The notes below the pieces were generated by a model. It was not told where the DNA came from. It saw only the letters and a list, made by a program, of their open reading frames with translations, and ran no database searches. Of a DNA stretch of 64,000 bases, positions 1-9,257 are shown piece by piece (position 1 is the first letter of the stretch; the number at the start of each line of letters is the position of its first letter). The translations under genes and the position numbers were made by a program. Source of the DNA: Ectothiorhodospira haloalkaliphila ATCC 51935 (lineage in GTDB: Bacteria; Pseudomonadota; Gammaproteobacteria; Ectothiorhodospirales; Ectothiorhodospiraceae); assembly GCF_000633935.1 (NCBI RefSeq), contig NZ_KK214997.1, positions 322,951 through 386,950 of the forward strand, written 5' to 3'.

Positions 1-1011
1 GCCCTGGTGGCAGCCCACCGGATACAGGAACTCATGCAACAGCCATTCTTCATTGCCGGTCGGGAGATGGTCGTCACCGCCAGCATCGGCATTGCCGTAT
101 TTCCGGATGATGGGGAAGATGCCGACACACTGCTCAAACATGCCGATACGGCCATGTACCATGCCAAATTTCTGGGGCGGAACAATGCTCAGTTTTACAG
201 CCCCTCGCTCACCCATGAGGCCATGCGGCGTCTGAACATGGAGAGCGACCTGCGCCGTGCCCTGGAAGCACAGGAGTTTTTCCTCGTCTATCAACCCCAG
301 GTGGATCTGCAGACGGGGAAAATCCACTCCGTCGAAGCCCTGATCCGCTGGCGGCACCCACAGCAGGGGCTGATATCACCCGCGGAGTTCATCCCCCTGG
401 CCGAGGGCAATGGGCTGATCGTCCCCATTGGCGAATGGGTCTTGCGCATGGCCTGCCAGGACGCCGCTCGCTGGCAGGCCATGGGCCTGCCACTGGCGAT
501 GGCGGTCAACCTCTCGCCCGTGCAATTCCGAAACGGAAGCCTGACGCGCAAGGTGCGGGACATTCTCGAGGACACCGGGCTGGGCGCAGAATTCCTTGAA
601 CTGGAGATCACGGAAACCACACTCATGGACGAGAGCATGACCACACTGCAAACCCTGCATGAACTGCAGGAACTGGGGGTCAAATTTTCTCTGGATGATT
701 TCGGTACCGGCTACTCATCCATGAGCTACCTGACGCGGCTGCCTTTGCACAACCTCAAGGTGGACCGCAGCTTCGTCCATGGACTCCCCCATGATGCCGG
801 AAGCCTGGCGATCATAAGAGCCATTATTTCCTTGAGTGAAAGCATGGGCTTCACGGTGACCGCCGAGGGTGTGGAAAACCTGGAGCAGGTGAAGATCCTG
901 ATGCAGCAGTGCTGCCACACTCTTCAGGGGTATTATTTCAGTAAGCCCGTTGCAGCAGAACAGATCCCGGACTTGCTCGGACAGAACTGGGATTTTGATC
1001 GTCTTTCATAA
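1..1011 (+). CDS. GGDEF/EAL domain protein, C-terminal part (cyclic-di-GMP signalling)
   Basis: The gene starts before the window. The first 70 or so visible residues are the end of a GGDEF domain (ASIGIAVFP, then HADTAMYHAK). A complete EAL domain follows, with the EAL signature in VEALIRW, the metal-site segment DDFGTGYSS, LKVDRSFV and the downstream glutamate in AEGVEN. These residues are those expected of an active c-di-GMP phosphodiesterase. The catalytic part of the GGDEF domain is outside the window, so its cyclase activity cannot be judged. The stop codon lies only a few bases before the TonB receptor start, so the two may be co-transcribed. Such proteins act in the cytoplasm, often tethered to a sensory domain, which is not visible here. 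Confidence 0.93.
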   Translation, partial: ALVAAHRIQELMQQPFFIAGREMVVTASIGIAVFPDDGEDADTLLKHADTAMYHAKFLGRNNAQFYSPSLTHEAMRRLNMESDLRRALEAQEFFLVYQPQVDLQTGKIHSVEALIRWRHPQQGLISPAEFIPLAEGNGLIVPIGEWVLRMACQDAARWQAMGLPLAMAVNLSPVQFRNGSLTRKVRDILEDTGLGAEFLELEITETTLMDESMTTLQTLHELQELGVKFSLDDFGTGYSSMSYLTRLPLHNLKVDRSFVHGLPHDAGSLAIIRAIISLSESMGFTVTAEGVENLEQVKILMQQCCHTLQGYYFSKPVAAEQIPDLLGQNWDFDRLS

Positions 1012-1015
1012 CATC

Positions 1016-3097
1016 ATGAGCGCGCATGTCATGGACAGGTCAGCCACCCGCAGATGCATCCCCGTCATTTCCTGTCTTCTGATCATCTTCTGTGGTGCCA
1101 GCGCCGCTGCCAACGCACAGAACTCGGGCATTGAGCGCTTTCTTGATCTGTCTCTGGAAGATCTGCTCCAGCAGGAGGTGATCTCCGCCAGCCGTCGTGC
1201 CCAGCCTCTCTCCGATGTGGCCGCCGCCGCACACGTCATCACCGCTGAGGATATACGGCGGTCGGGCGCCCGCTCCCTGCCGGAGGCGCTGCGTCTGGCC
1301 CCTGGTGTGGATGTGGCCCGTATCAGCGCCGACCGATGGGCCGTTTCCATTCGCAGCCATACGGAATACCTCTCCAACAAGCTCATGGTACTGGTGGATG
1401 GGCGCAGTGCCTACAGCCCCAGCTTTTCCGGGGTGCTCTGGAATACGCTGCAGATTCCCCTGGAGAACATCGAGCGTATCGAAGTCATCCGGGGCCCGGG
1501 TGGAGCCGTCTGGGGGGTGAATGCGGTCAATGGGGTCATCAACATCATCACCCGTTCGTCACACAGCACCCATGGCACGCTGGTCAGTGCCGGGTATGGT
1601 GATGTGACCGGGCCGTTCACCCTGCTGAGACAGGGAGGAAGCCTTGGAGAAGACAGCAGCTTCAGCGTGTATCTGCGAAACAGTGGCCACCGTGATTCCT
1701 TGAAGGAATCCGGCGACGATCACCGTGATCAAGCCAATCATCTATCAGCAGGATTTCGTATGGATGGAGACGAGATGGCGGGCCAATGGATGGTTTCCGG
1801 CAATCTCTATCGAACGGACTCGGATGGGATCGGTGTTGTCAGGGATCCCTTCCAGCCTCCCCCCACGTACCGACGGGTGGAAAACATCACCGACCGTTTC
1901 TCTGGCGTTGATCTGCAAACCAGCATGACCCGAAAGACTTCGGAGCGCTCTGAAATCAGAGTCAATGCCTCCTGGAGTTACTCCGACCTGGAGGCCACCA
2001 TGCTGGCGGATCAACAGCAGCATATCGTTGATCTTGAATTACAGCAGCGCATCGGTTTTTCGAGCCAGCATACGCTCACCTGGGGTGCCGGTTATCGCTG
2101 GTATCGGGACACCCTCTCCGACGGCCTGACCACGCGCATTGCACAGTCCAGGGAAACCCTGCACCTTGCCAGCCTGTTTGCTCAAGACGAGATTGAACTC
2201 ACCGACGGTCTGAGACTGACGCTGGGGGGAAGACTGGATTACAACAGCTACACCAGCACCGAAATCCAGCCCACCATCCGCATGCTGTGGAACATGACCC
2301 CCCAACACAGTCTGTGGAGTTCGCTATCCCAGGCCAAACGCATTCCTTCACGGGGGGAACGCACAGCAGACTATATCCTGACAGTGGCACCCCCCGGCGT
2401 GGTCTCGTTTGACTCTCCGCTGGACGACTCAGTGGCCGACTTGCCCATACAAGGCGAAGTGCGCGGTAACGATCGTTTTGGGTCAGAACGCCTGACGGCG
2501 TTCGAGGCAGGTTACCGGGGGCAGCTCTCCCCCGAAGTCTACCTGGACGTGACGGCCTTCATGCATCGTTACGACAATCTCAGAACAGCTGCGTTGATCA
2601 CGGATCCCGACGACCTCCTGATCAGCGAAGATCAGCAATACCTGATCGCCCCCAATGATTTCATCAATACCGGCGAACTCACCGTAACGGGTGTGGAGCT
2701 TTCAGGGGACTGGAGACCCACGGAGAGGCTGCGTTTCCAACTTGCCTACAGCTTCAATGACACGGGTGAGTTCACGGGGGGGGATCAACTGTTTTCCAGC
2801 TTCATCCCCAGACACATCACCTCATTGCGCAGTTCATGGAGCCTCAATCACCAAACGGATCTGGACATGTGGGTCCGGCACGTGGACCAGCGCGACCGAC
2901 CCTTTCTGCCCCCGTTGGATGCCTATACCACCATGGATCTCAGGATGGCCTGGCGACCTGACAGCGCGATAGAGCTGGCCCTGGTGGCGCAGAATTTGCT
3001 GGATTCCGAACGGACCGAGTATTTTTCCGTGGCCCCAACGTTCCAGCCGGCTCAAACGCGTCGGGGTGTTTACGGGCAGATCAGGCTCAGCTTCTGA
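1016..3097 (+). CDS. TonB-dependent outer membrane receptor
   Basis: An outer-membrane receptor of about 693 residues. The reading frame is open from 950, but that start overlaps the EAL gene. ATG at 1016 (or 1031) gives a normal signal peptide (basic CIPVISCLLIIFCG ending in AANA). A TonB box/plug region follows (ISASRRAQPLSDVAAAAHVI), then the plug domain with VLVDGRSAY, IERIEVIRGPGGAVWG and NAVNGVINIITR. The rest is a beta barrel ending in the outer-membrane C-terminal signature with terminal Phe (IRLSF). The substrate is unknown; the plug resembles iron-complex or cobalamin-type receptors. It follows the EAL gene directly, and no riboswitch or Fur box was recognised upstream. Confidence 0.9.
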   Translation: MSAHVMDRSATRRCIPVISCLLIIFCGASAAANAQNSGIERFLDLSLEDLLQQEVISASRRAQPLSDVAAAAHVITAEDIRRSGARSLPEALRLAPGVDVARISADRWAVSIRSHTEYLSNKLMVLVDGRSAYSPSFSGVLWNTLQIPLENIERIEVIRGPGGAVWGVNAVNGVINIITRSSHSTHGTLVSAGYGDVTGPFTLLRQGGSLGEDSSFSVYLRNSGHRDSLKESGDDHRDQANHLSAGFRMDGDEMAGQWMVSGNLYRTDSDGIGVVRDPFQPPPTYRRVENITDRFSGVDLQTSMTRKTSERSEIRVNASWSYSDLEATMLADQQQHIVDLELQQRIGFSSQHTLTWGAGYRWYRDTLSDGLTTRIAQSRETLHLASLFAQDEIELTDGLRLTLGGRLDYNSYTSTEIQPTIRMLWNMTPQHSLWSSLSQAKRIPSRGERTADYILTVAPPGVVSFDSPLDDSVADLPIQGEVRGNDRFGSERLTAFEAGYRGQLSPEVYLDVTAFMHRYDNLRTAALITDPDDLLISEDQQYLIAPNDFINTGELTVTGVELSGDWRPTERLRFQLAYSFNDTGEFTGGDQLFSSFIPRHITSLRSSWSLNHQTDLDMWVRHVDQRDRPFLPPLDAYTTMDLRMAWRPDSAIELALVAQNLLDSERTEYFSVAPTFQPAQTRRGVYGQIRLSF

Positions 3098-3118
3098 CCA
3101 AACCCGACCTCTTGGCAA

Positions 3119-3805
3119 TCAGGAGGAACGGGGGGTGGCGGGTGGAAACCGGTTCAGCCCCTGCCCCGTCGGACATTCACCCAGCAGCACGCAGTCACTG
3201 CAACGGGGCCGGGGACGGCATACATCCTTGCCATGGATCACGATCACCGCATGCAACTCATTGAGCATCGGCACGTCGTCGCCGATCACTGCTTCCACCG
3301 AGGCCCTCAGGCTCTCGTAAGGCTCATCGCCGTCGACCATTCCCAGCCGTGAGAACAGTCGGCGAGTATAGGCATCCACCACGAACACCGGGCGCTCAAA
3401 GGCGTACAGCAGGATGTCATCGGCGGTTTCCGGCCCCACTCCGTTCACCGACAGCAACTGGGTACGCAGCATCCCGGTATCCCATGCGCTCAGGACCGCC
3501 TCACCGCCCTGTTCCAGGTACCACTGACAAAAGGACCGCAGGCGCTTCGACTTCACATTGAAATACCCGGAAGGGCGGATCAGTTGCCCCAGCTCTTCGG
3601 GCGGTAACGCCAGGATGCGCTCAGGTGCAAGCGCCTGGGCCCTTTTTAGATTGGCGATGGCCTGCTCCACGTTACTCCAGGCGGTGTTCTGGGTGAGGAT
3701 AGCGCCCACCATCACCTCGAACCCGCTGTCACCTGGCCACCAGTTCAGGGGGCCATGGTGATTGGAGAGGCGATCAAAGACCTGCTTCAGGCGCTGCGCA
3801 TTCAC
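3119..3805 (-). CDS. Endonuclease III-like HhH-GPD DNA repair protein with 4Fe-4S cluster
   Basis: A 228-residue protein of the endonuclease III/HhH-GPD superfamily. It shows the helix-hairpin-helix segment LLSVNGVGPETADDILLYA and the catalytic Asp region VVDAYTRRLFSRLG. The C-terminal iron-sulfur loop is C-x5-C-x2-C-x5-C (CRPRPRCSDCVLLGEC). The early segment ILTQNTAWSNVEQAI is typical of the Nth-like subfamily rather than classical Nth, and the usual catalytic Lys of Nth is not evident (PETADDI). It may therefore be a monofunctional glycosylase or a divergent member. Its stop overlaps the rluB end region by 4 bases in the same direction, suggesting translational coupling with rluB. Confidence 0.85.
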   Translation of the reverse strand: MNAQRLKQVFDRLSNHHGPLNWWPGDSGFEVMVGAILTQNTAWSNVEQAIANLKRAQALAPERILALPPEELGQLIRPSGYFNVKSKRLRSFCQWYLEQGGEAVLSAWDTGMLRTQLLSVNGVGPETADDILLYAFERPVFVVDAYTRRLFSRLGMVDGDEPYESLRASVEAVIGDDVPMLNELHAVIVIHGKDVCRPRPRCSDCVLLGECPTGQGLNRFPPATPRSS

Positions 3806-4596
3806 TGCCTGGGGAGACGACGGGTGCCGGGCGGGCGGGCGATCCGCGCGGGTTTACGGGGGCGCTTCCATTTCAGTTCCAGTTCCGAATACAGGCGTTT
3901 CATCTCATCGGGAGCCAGCTCCCGCCAGCGCCCCGAGCGCAGACCCTGATCCAGTTCCACGGGCCCGTAGCGCACCCGGATGAGGCGGCTCACCGTCACC
4001 CCTTGAGATTCCCACAAACGGCGTACTTCCCGATTGCGGCCCTCGCGCAGGACCACGTGATACCAGTGATTGGCGCCGGTGCCGCCGGCCTCGCGGATTT
4101 CATCGAAACGGGCTTCGCCGTCATCCAGGGTGACCCCCTCCTGGAGGCGCTGAATCACGGCGGGATCCACTTCTCCCAGCACCCGCACGGCGTATTCCCG
4201 TTCCATCTGGCGGGACGGATGCATCATGCGATTGGCCAGTTCCCCGTCCGTGGTGAACAGCAGCAGGCCCGAGGTATTGATATCCAGACGCCCCACACTG
4301 ATCCAACGACCCTTGCGCAGCCTGGGCAGGTGATCGAAGACGGTGACCCGCCCTTCCGGGTCGGACCGGGTACTCACCTCCCCCTCGGGCTTGTGGTAGG
4401 CCAGCACTCGCAGATCCGGCGACTCCACGGTGACCGGGCGACCCTGGATGGCGATCTCGTCATCGGGACCTGCCTGATCGCCCACCTTGGCCACCTTGCC
4501 GTTGACGGTGATCCAGCCCTGGGCAATCCAGCGCTCCACTTCGCGGCGCGAGCCCAGGCCCGCCTGGGCGAGCAGTTTGTGGAGGCGTTCGGTCAT
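3802..4596 (-). CDS. rluB: 23S rRNA pseudouridine synthase RluB
   Basis: About 264 residues. The N-terminus is an S4 RNA-binding domain (MTERLHKLLAQAGLGSRREVERWI) and the body is an RsuA/RluB-type catalytic domain with GRLDINTSGLLLFTTDGELA, where the Asp is the catalytic residue, and GRNREVRRLWES. The frame continues upstream to 4722 but S4 homology starts at the ATG at 4596, so I use that. The enzyme makes a pseudouridine in the peptidyl-transferase region of 23S rRNA. The gene lies directly downstream of scpB, a common order in gammaproteobacteria (scpA-scpB-rluB). The basic tail is normal for this family. Confidence 0.9.
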   Translation of the reverse strand: MTERLHKLLAQAGLGSRREVERWIAQGWITVNGKVAKVGDQAGPDDEIAIQGRPVTVESPDLRVLAYHKPEGEVSTRSDPEGRVTVFDHLPRLRKGRWISVGRLDINTSGLLLFTTDGELANRMMHPSRQMEREYAVRVLGEVDPAVIQRLQEGVTLDDGEARFDEIREAGGTGANHWYHVVLREGRNREVRRLWESQGVTVSRLIRVRYGPVELDQGLRSGRWRELAPDEMKRLYSELELKWKRPRKPARIARPPGTRRLPRQ

Positions 4597-4745
4597 GAAG
4601 GGTTCCCTGGAGAGACAGTCAGTGGATGGAAGGGGAAGCCGGGGACACTGGCCGCGATCCCCATCGACTCCGTAGTATGAGGGAAGCCGCAGGTCTTTTC
4701 GAGACTGGCCATACCCATCCAACAGGAGCGGCGAGCATGCCTGCC

Positions 4746-5294
4746 CTACTCCCTGGCTGGCTGATCCAGATCCCTAAGCTCTGCCAATGTGGGCAGCTCA
4801 TCCAGCGACTTGAGGTTGAAATAATCCAGAAACCCCCGGGTGGTCCCGAACAACGCCGGACGCCCGGGCAGTTCCTTGTGCCCCACCACGCGAATCCACT
4901 CCCGCTCGGTGAGCGTGCGGATGATGTGGGAGCTCACCGCCACCCCTCGCACTTCCTCGATCTCCGCCCGGGTGATGGGCTGCCGATAGGCAATCAGGGC
5001 CAGGGTTTCCAGCAGGGCCCGGCTGTACCGGGGAGGCTTCTCCTCCCATAGCCGCGACACCCAGGGCGCCAACTCCTCATCCACCTGAAAACGGTAACCG
5101 CTGCCCACTTCCTTGAGGTGATAGCCGCGATCCTGACAGGACTCGGCAATCTCCCTGAGGGCCTCGCGGATGCTGGCCCGCTCGGGGCGGCTGGCGTCGC
5201 CCTCGAACAGCCGTTCCAGCTCTTCAACGGACAAGGGGCGTTGCGCCGCCATCAGTGCGCCTTCCAGAATGCGTTGCAATCGTTCCGGGGTCAT
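4746..5294 (-). CDS. scpB: Segregation and condensation protein B (ScpB)
   Basis: A 182-residue kleisin-associated protein with two winged-helix domains. Recognisable segments are LEGALMAAQRPLSVEELE, PRYSRALLETLALIAYRQP, ITRAEIEEVRGV and LPGRPALFGTTRGFLDYF. ScpB works with ScpA and SMC/MksB to compact and segregate the chromosome. The start overlaps the scpA stop by 4 bases (ATGA type), implying translational coupling. Length and conserved segments are normal. Confidence 0.95.
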   Translation of the reverse strand: MTPERLQRILEGALMAAQRPLSVEELERLFEGDASRPERASIREALREIAESCQDRGYHLKEVGSGYRFQVDEELAPWVSRLWEEKPPRYSRALLETLALIAYRQPITRAEIEEVRGVAVSSHIIRTLTEREWIRVVGHKELPGRPALFGTTRGFLDYFNLKSLDELPTLAELRDLDQPARE

Positions 5295-6157
5295 GTGTTC
5301 GGCTGTGTGTCACCGGCATCATCCCAGCCGGGGTGGGGGCCTGCCGGGCGCAGGTAGATGGGCGCATACACCTCTGACTGCACCCACTCCACCAGATGTC
5401 CCTTGATCAATTCCAGGATGGCGAGAAAGGTGACCACCACACCCCGTCGCCCCTCCTCCACAGTGAACAGGGCGCAGAACTCCACATGCCCCCGCTCACC
5501 CAGGGAGGCCAGCACCCGGCTCATGCGCTCGCGCACCGAGAGCGGTTCCCGCTGGATCTGGTGGTGGCTGAACATATCGGCCCGCCCCAGCACCTCACGA
5601 AAGGCCCGCAGCAACTGGTCCAGGCCCACGTCCGGCAGAGGCTTTTCATGATGCATGGGAGGCGGTTCCATGGCGGCCATGAAGATATCCCGCTCCAGAC
5701 GCGCCAGGTCGTCCAGATCCTCAGCCGCCTGCTTGAAACGCTCATACTCCTGCAGACGACGCACCAACGCCGCGCGGGGATCCTCCTCATCCTCCACCTC
5801 GGCGGCACGTGGCAGCAGCATGCGGGATTTGATCTCTGCCAGCACCGCCGCCATCACCAGGTACTCCGCCGCCAGTTCCAGACGCAGTTCCTGCATGAGC
5901 TCGATGTACTTCATGTATTGCCGGGTGATCTCGGCGATGGGGATATCCAGCACATCCAGGTTCTGGCGGCGGATCAGATACAGCAGCAGATCCAGCGGAC
6001 CCTCGAAGGTCTCGAGGAAGACCTCCAGGGCGTCCGGCGGGATGTACAGATCCTTGGGCGTGAGGGTCAGCGGCTCTCCGCGGACCCGAGCAGTGACCGC
6101 CTCATCCTCGCCCACGCACTCGGACGCAGGCGAGAGGACAGACGGCACATCACTCAT
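5291..6157 (-). CDS. scpA: Segregation and condensation protein A (ScpA kleisin)
   Basis: A 288-residue kleisin. Core signatures are FEGPLDLLLYLIRRQNLDVLDIPIAEITRQY and AAEYLVMAAVLAEIKSRMLLP near residues 50-115. The C-terminal winged helix (FLAILELIKGHLVEWVQ) is present. Its N-terminal extension of about 45 residues before the core is longer than in Bacillus ScpA but common in gammaproteobacteria. It lies between trpS (9 bases away) and scpB (4-base overlap), so trpS-scpA-scpB-rluB-nth-like probably form one leftward transcription unit. Confidence 0.95.
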   Translation of the reverse strand: MSDVPSVLSPASECVGEDEAVTARVRGEPLTLTPKDLYIPPDALEVFLETFEGPLDLLLYLIRRQNLDVLDIPIAEITRQYMKYIELMQELRLELAAEYLVMAAVLAEIKSRMLLPRAAEVEDEEDPRAALVRRLQEYERFKQAAEDLDDLARLERDIFMAAMEPPPMHHEKPLPDVGLDQLLRAFREVLGRADMFSHHQIQREPLSVRERMSRVLASLGERGHVEFCALFTVEEGRRGVVVTFLAILELIKGHLVEWVQSEVYAPIYLRPAGPHPGWDDAGDTQPNT

Positions 6158-6166
6158 CGGTGGCGT

Positions 6167-7384
6167 TCATCGGTAGGCCAGCCCCATGGCGCGCCGGACC
6201 TCTTCCAGGGTATCCCGGGCAATGTCGCGAGCCGCTTCGCAGCCCTCTGCCACCACGGAGCGCACCAGATTGGGATCGGACTCATAGTCCTTGGCACGGG
6301 CCTGCATGGGACCCAGTTCCGCCAGCACCCCATCCACCACCGGCTGCTTGCACTCAAGGCAGCCGATACCGGCCGAACGACACCCCTCCTGCACCCAGTT
6401 GTGCACGTCTTCAGTGGTGTACACCTGATGCAGCTGCCATACGGGGCATTTGTCAGGATCACCCGGATCGGTGCGACGCACACGGGCCGGGTCGGTGGGC
6501 ATGGTGCGGATCTTCTTTTCCACATCCGCCGGCTCGTCGCGCAGGGAGATGGTATTGCCGTAGGACTTGGACATCTTCTGCCCGTCCAGTCCCGGCATCT
6601 TGGAGGCCTTGGTAAGGAGCGGCTGGGGCTCGGGGAGAATGATGCGACCGCCGCCTTCCAGATACCCGAACAGGCGCTCACGATCCCCCAAAGAGATGTT
6701 CTGCTGAGTCTCCAGCAGAGCGCGGGCCACATCCAGGGCCTCGTCCTCACCCTTCTCCTGGTAGCGACGACGCAGATCCCGGTACATGCGGGCGTTCTTC
6801 TTGCCCATCTTGTCCACCGCCGCCTCGGCCTTTTCCTCGAAGCCGGGCTCGCAGCCGTAGAGGTGGTTGAAGCGCCGGGCCACCTCGCGGGTCACCTCCA
6901 GGTGGGACACCTGATCCTCGCCCACTGGCACGAGACCGGCCTTGTAGATGAGCACATCGGCACTTTGCAGCAAGGGATAACCCAGGAACCCATAGGTCGC
7001 CAGGTCCAGCTCCTTGAGCTTCTCCTGCTGATCCTTGTAGGTGGGCACCCGCTCCAGCCAGCCCAGAGGCGTGATCATGGAAAGCAGCAAGTGCAGCTCC
7101 GCATGCTCCGGCACGCGGGACTGAATGAAGATCCGCGAGGAACCCGGGCTCACCCCGGCCGCCAGCCAGTCCACCACCATCTCCCATACGCTCTCACCGA
7201 GCACGCGCGGGTCTTCGTAATGCGTGGTCAGGGCGTGCCAGTCGGCAACGAAATACAGGCACTCGTAGGAGTGCTGCAGTTCAACCCAGTTTTTGAGAAC
7301 GCCGTGATAATGGCCCAGATGCAGTCGGCCCGTGGGACGCATGCCCGACAGGACGCGCTGATTTTGTGTCGGCAGGGAACTCAA
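6167..7384 (-). CDS. trpS: Tryptophanyl-tRNA synthetase
   Basis: A 405-residue class I aminoacyl-tRNA synthetase. The HIGH-type motif is GRLHLGHYHG near residue 20 and the KMSKS loop is MSKSYGN near residue 240. It activates tryptophan and charges tRNA-Trp. It is longer than the roughly 330-residue E. coli form: a segment rich in EKGEDEALDVARALLETQQ lies between the Rossmann halves, and the C-terminal anticodon region contains a small cysteine segment (CPVWQLHQVY, GCRSAGIGCLECK). Those cysteines fit the subgroup of bacterial TrpRS with an iron-sulfur or zinc site, which is an inference. It is probably the first gene, or follows the protease, in the leftward scp operon. Confidence 0.95.
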   Translation of the reverse strand: MSSLPTQNQRVLSGMRPTGRLHLGHYHGVLKNWVELQHSYECLYFVADWHALTTHYEDPRVLGESVWEMVVDWLAAGVSPGSSRIFIQSRVPEHAELHLLLSMITPLGWLERVPTYKDQQEKLKELDLATYGFLGYPLLQSADVLIYKAGLVPVGEDQVSHLEVTREVARRFNHLYGCEPGFEEKAEAAVDKMGKKNARMYRDLRRRYQEKGEDEALDVARALLETQQNISLGDRERLFGYLEGGGRIILPEPQPLLTKASKMPGLDGQKMSKSYGNTISLRDEPADVEKKIRTMPTDPARVRRTDPGDPDKCPVWQLHQVYTTEDVHNWVQEGCRSAGIGCLECKQPVVDGVLAELGPMQARAKDYESDPNLVRSVVAEGCEAARDIARDTLEEVRRAMGLAYR

Positions 7385-7422
7385 GTGGACTCCTCACACA
7401 TGCTGTTGGATAAACGAATCGG

Positions 7423-8100
7423 TTAACGCCAGGATGGCAGGGCAAACACGGTCTGGAGCAGATCCACGAAGAAACCGTAAACCGGGAACAGGATGGCCCC
7501 CAGAATGCCCGTAAACAGAAGAATCAGAATGATCACCAGCCCGTAAGGCTCCAGGCGCTCATAGCGGGCCGCCACCCGGGGCGGCAGAAAACCGGCCACC
7601 ACGCGCCCTCCATCCAGCGGCGGCAGGGGCAGCATGTTGAGCACCATGAGCAGGATATTGATGGTGATGCCGGCAATGCCCATGTAGAACAGCGGCGTGG
7701 CCACCCAGTCCAGGCTGCCCTGCAGTAGCACGGAAAGCTTGATCATCAGGGCCCAGAAGATGGCCATGAGCAGATTGGCAGTGGGCCCGGCCACGGCCAC
7801 AATGGCCATGTCGCGCTGCGGATTTCTGAGATTGTTGGTATTCACCGGCACAGGCTTGGCCCAGCCGAAGACGAACGGCGGCGCCGGGGTCAGCGCGGTG
7901 AACAGCAAGAGACCAATGGGCACCACCACGGTCCCCACCGGATCGATGTGCTTGAAGGGGTTGGCCGTGAGCCGGCCCAGCATCTTGGCCGTGGGATCGC
8001 CCAATTGCTTGGCCACAAGTCCGTGAGAGGCCTCGTGCAGGGTGATGGCAAAGAGCACCGGGAGGGCCCAGATGGCGATGATCTGCAAGATGCCGTCCAT
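7423..8100 (-). CDS. Site-2 protease family (M50) membrane metalloprotease
   Basis: A 225-residue integral membrane zinc protease. The zinc-binding HExxH motif is in ITLHEASHGLVA near residue 21, and the second metal-binding segment is NMLPLPPLDGGRV near residue 155. Around these lie four to six hydrophobic segments (WALPVLFAITL, GTVVVPIGLLLFTAL, AIVAVAGPTANLLMAIF, GITINILLMVLNM, LVIILILLFTGILGAI). This is the short archaeal/YwhC-like form without a PDZ domain. It lies next to trpS and the YciO-family gene, an arrangement often seen in Chromatiales and relatives. The substrate is unknown. Confidence 0.9.
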   Translation of the reverse strand: MDGILQIIAIWALPVLFAITLHEASHGLVAKQLGDPTAKMLGRLTANPFKHIDPVGTVVVPIGLLLFTALTPAPPFVFGWAKPVPVNTNNLRNPQRDMAIVAVAGPTANLLMAIFWALMIKLSVLLQGSLDWVATPLFYMGIAGITINILLMVLNMLPLPPLDGGRVVAGFLPPRVAARYERLEPYGLVIILILLFTGILGAILFPVYGFFVDLLQTVFALPSWR

Positions 8101-8106
8101 GGAGCC

Positions 8107-8733
8107 CTACTCCTCAAGACCCGGGGGTACTTCACCCCGGCCACGCCGCATGAGCCGGGGTACATCCCCCTCCAGATCGATCACCGTGGTGGGCTCCAGG
8201 CTGCAGGCGCCACCGTCGATCACCAGATCCACCAGCGGCATCATGCGTTCGCGGATCTCGAAGGTATCGGACATGGGATGATCATCACCCGGCAGCTCCA
8301 GGGTGGAACTCATCAGGGGCTGCCCCACCGCCTCCAGCAGCGCGTTGCAGATGGGATTATCGGGGATGCGCAGCCCCACCGTCTTGCGTTTGGGATGTTG
8401 CAGGCGTCTGGGCACCTCGTGGGTGGCCTTGAGCAGGAAGGCATAAGGCCCCGGCGTGAGCGCCTTGAGCAGCCGGTAGGCAGTGTTGTCCACCTTGGCA
8501 TACACCGAGATCTCCGAGAGATCTCGACATACCAGGGTGAGGTGATACTGCTCATCCAGTTGGCGAATGCGGCGAATACGTTCCATGCCCGCCTTGTTGC
8601 CCATGGCACACCCCAGGGCATAGCAGGAATCCGTGGGGTAGACGATGACGCCACCCTCCAGCACCACGTCCGCAGCCTGCCTGATCAGGCGCGCCTGGGG
8701 GTCTACCGGATGGATCTCGATCACGCGACTCAT
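8107..8733 (-). CDS. YciO/Sua5/TsaC-family threonylcarbamoyl-AMP synthase-like protein
   Basis: About 208 residues from the ATG at 8733. The frame runs open to 9267, but the family homology begins at MSRVIEIHPVDP. YrdC/Sua5 signatures are VIVYPTDSCYALGCAM, the KRxR-type segment around TLVCRDLSEIS, LTPGPYAFLLKAT and KRKTVGLRIPDNP. The YciO subfamily shares the fold of the enzymes that make threonylcarbamoyl-AMP for tRNA t6A, but its own activity is less certain. Its stop is 6 bases from the protease start, so the two are co-transcribed. Confidence 0.88.
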   Translation of the reverse strand: MSRVIEIHPVDPQARLIRQAADVVLEGGVIVYPTDSCYALGCAMGNKAGMERIRRIRQLDEQYHLTLVCRDLSEISVYAKVDNTAYRLLKALTPGPYAFLLKATHEVPRRLQHPKRKTVGLRIPDNPICNALLEAVGQPLMSSTLELPGDDHPMSDTFEIRERMMPLVDLVIDGGACSLEPTTVIDLEGDVPRLMRRGRGEVPPGLEE

Positions 8734-8922
8734 GCTGTATCCCTGAGCGGTCGGAAGTTGAACCCGCAAGTTTATCAGACCCAGCGGCCATCGCCCGAAT
8801 GGTTTCGCCCGGCTTGAAGGCATCGGGGTGAACCTCGGCGGGGCCGTGGCGGGCGCTGTATTCCATGGACTGGGTGGGTTACCCTTCCCGACGTTTATCC
8901 GTTGCCCGCCAGGAGGTGCTTG

Positions 8923-9222
8923 ATGCTCTACGCCATCATCAGTCAGGACGTGGAAGACAGTCTGGAAAAACGCCGCTCGGCCCGCCCTGCCCATCTTGAG
9001 CGCCTGCAGACCCTGCAGGATGCCGGTCGTCTCGTGCTGGCCGGCCCCTATCCGGCCATCGACAGTGCCGATCCGGGTCCCGCCGGCTTCACCGGCAGCC
9101 TGGTGGTGGCCGAGTTCGACTCTCTGGACGCCGCTCAGGCCTGGGCCGACACCGACCCTTACGTGGCCGCAGGCGTGTATGCCCAGGTGACCGTCAAGCC
9201 CTTCAAGAAGGTCTTTCCCTGA
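8923..9222 (+). CDS. YciI-like protein
   Basis: A 99-residue single-domain protein of the YciI family: [39 protein letters not shown], then [29 protein letters not shown] and the typical end VKPFKKVF. The His in RPAHLERL is the conserved active-site-like residue. The start is fixed by a good Shine-Dalgarno (AGGAGG) just before the ATG at 8923, so an upstream in-frame ATG at 8902 is not used. The role is unknown; the family is common beside septation and cell-envelope genes. The 189 bases between this gene and the divergent YciO-like gene hold both promoters; no clear sites were recognised. Confidence 0.9.
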   Translation: MLYAIISQDVEDSLEKRRSARPAHLERLQTLQDAGRLVLAGPYPAIDSADPGPAGFTGSLVVAEFDSLDAAQAWADTDPYVAAGVYAQVTVKPFKKVFP

Positions 9223-9257
9223 ACCCTGAGCAGGATCATTCAAAGGACACGCATTCC

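Noticed and set aside
5396..7426. 676-codon plus-strand frame opposite scpA and trpS
   Set aside because: It is the antisense of well-conserved genes; composition rich in His/Gln/Leu is typical of such shadows in GC-rich DNA.
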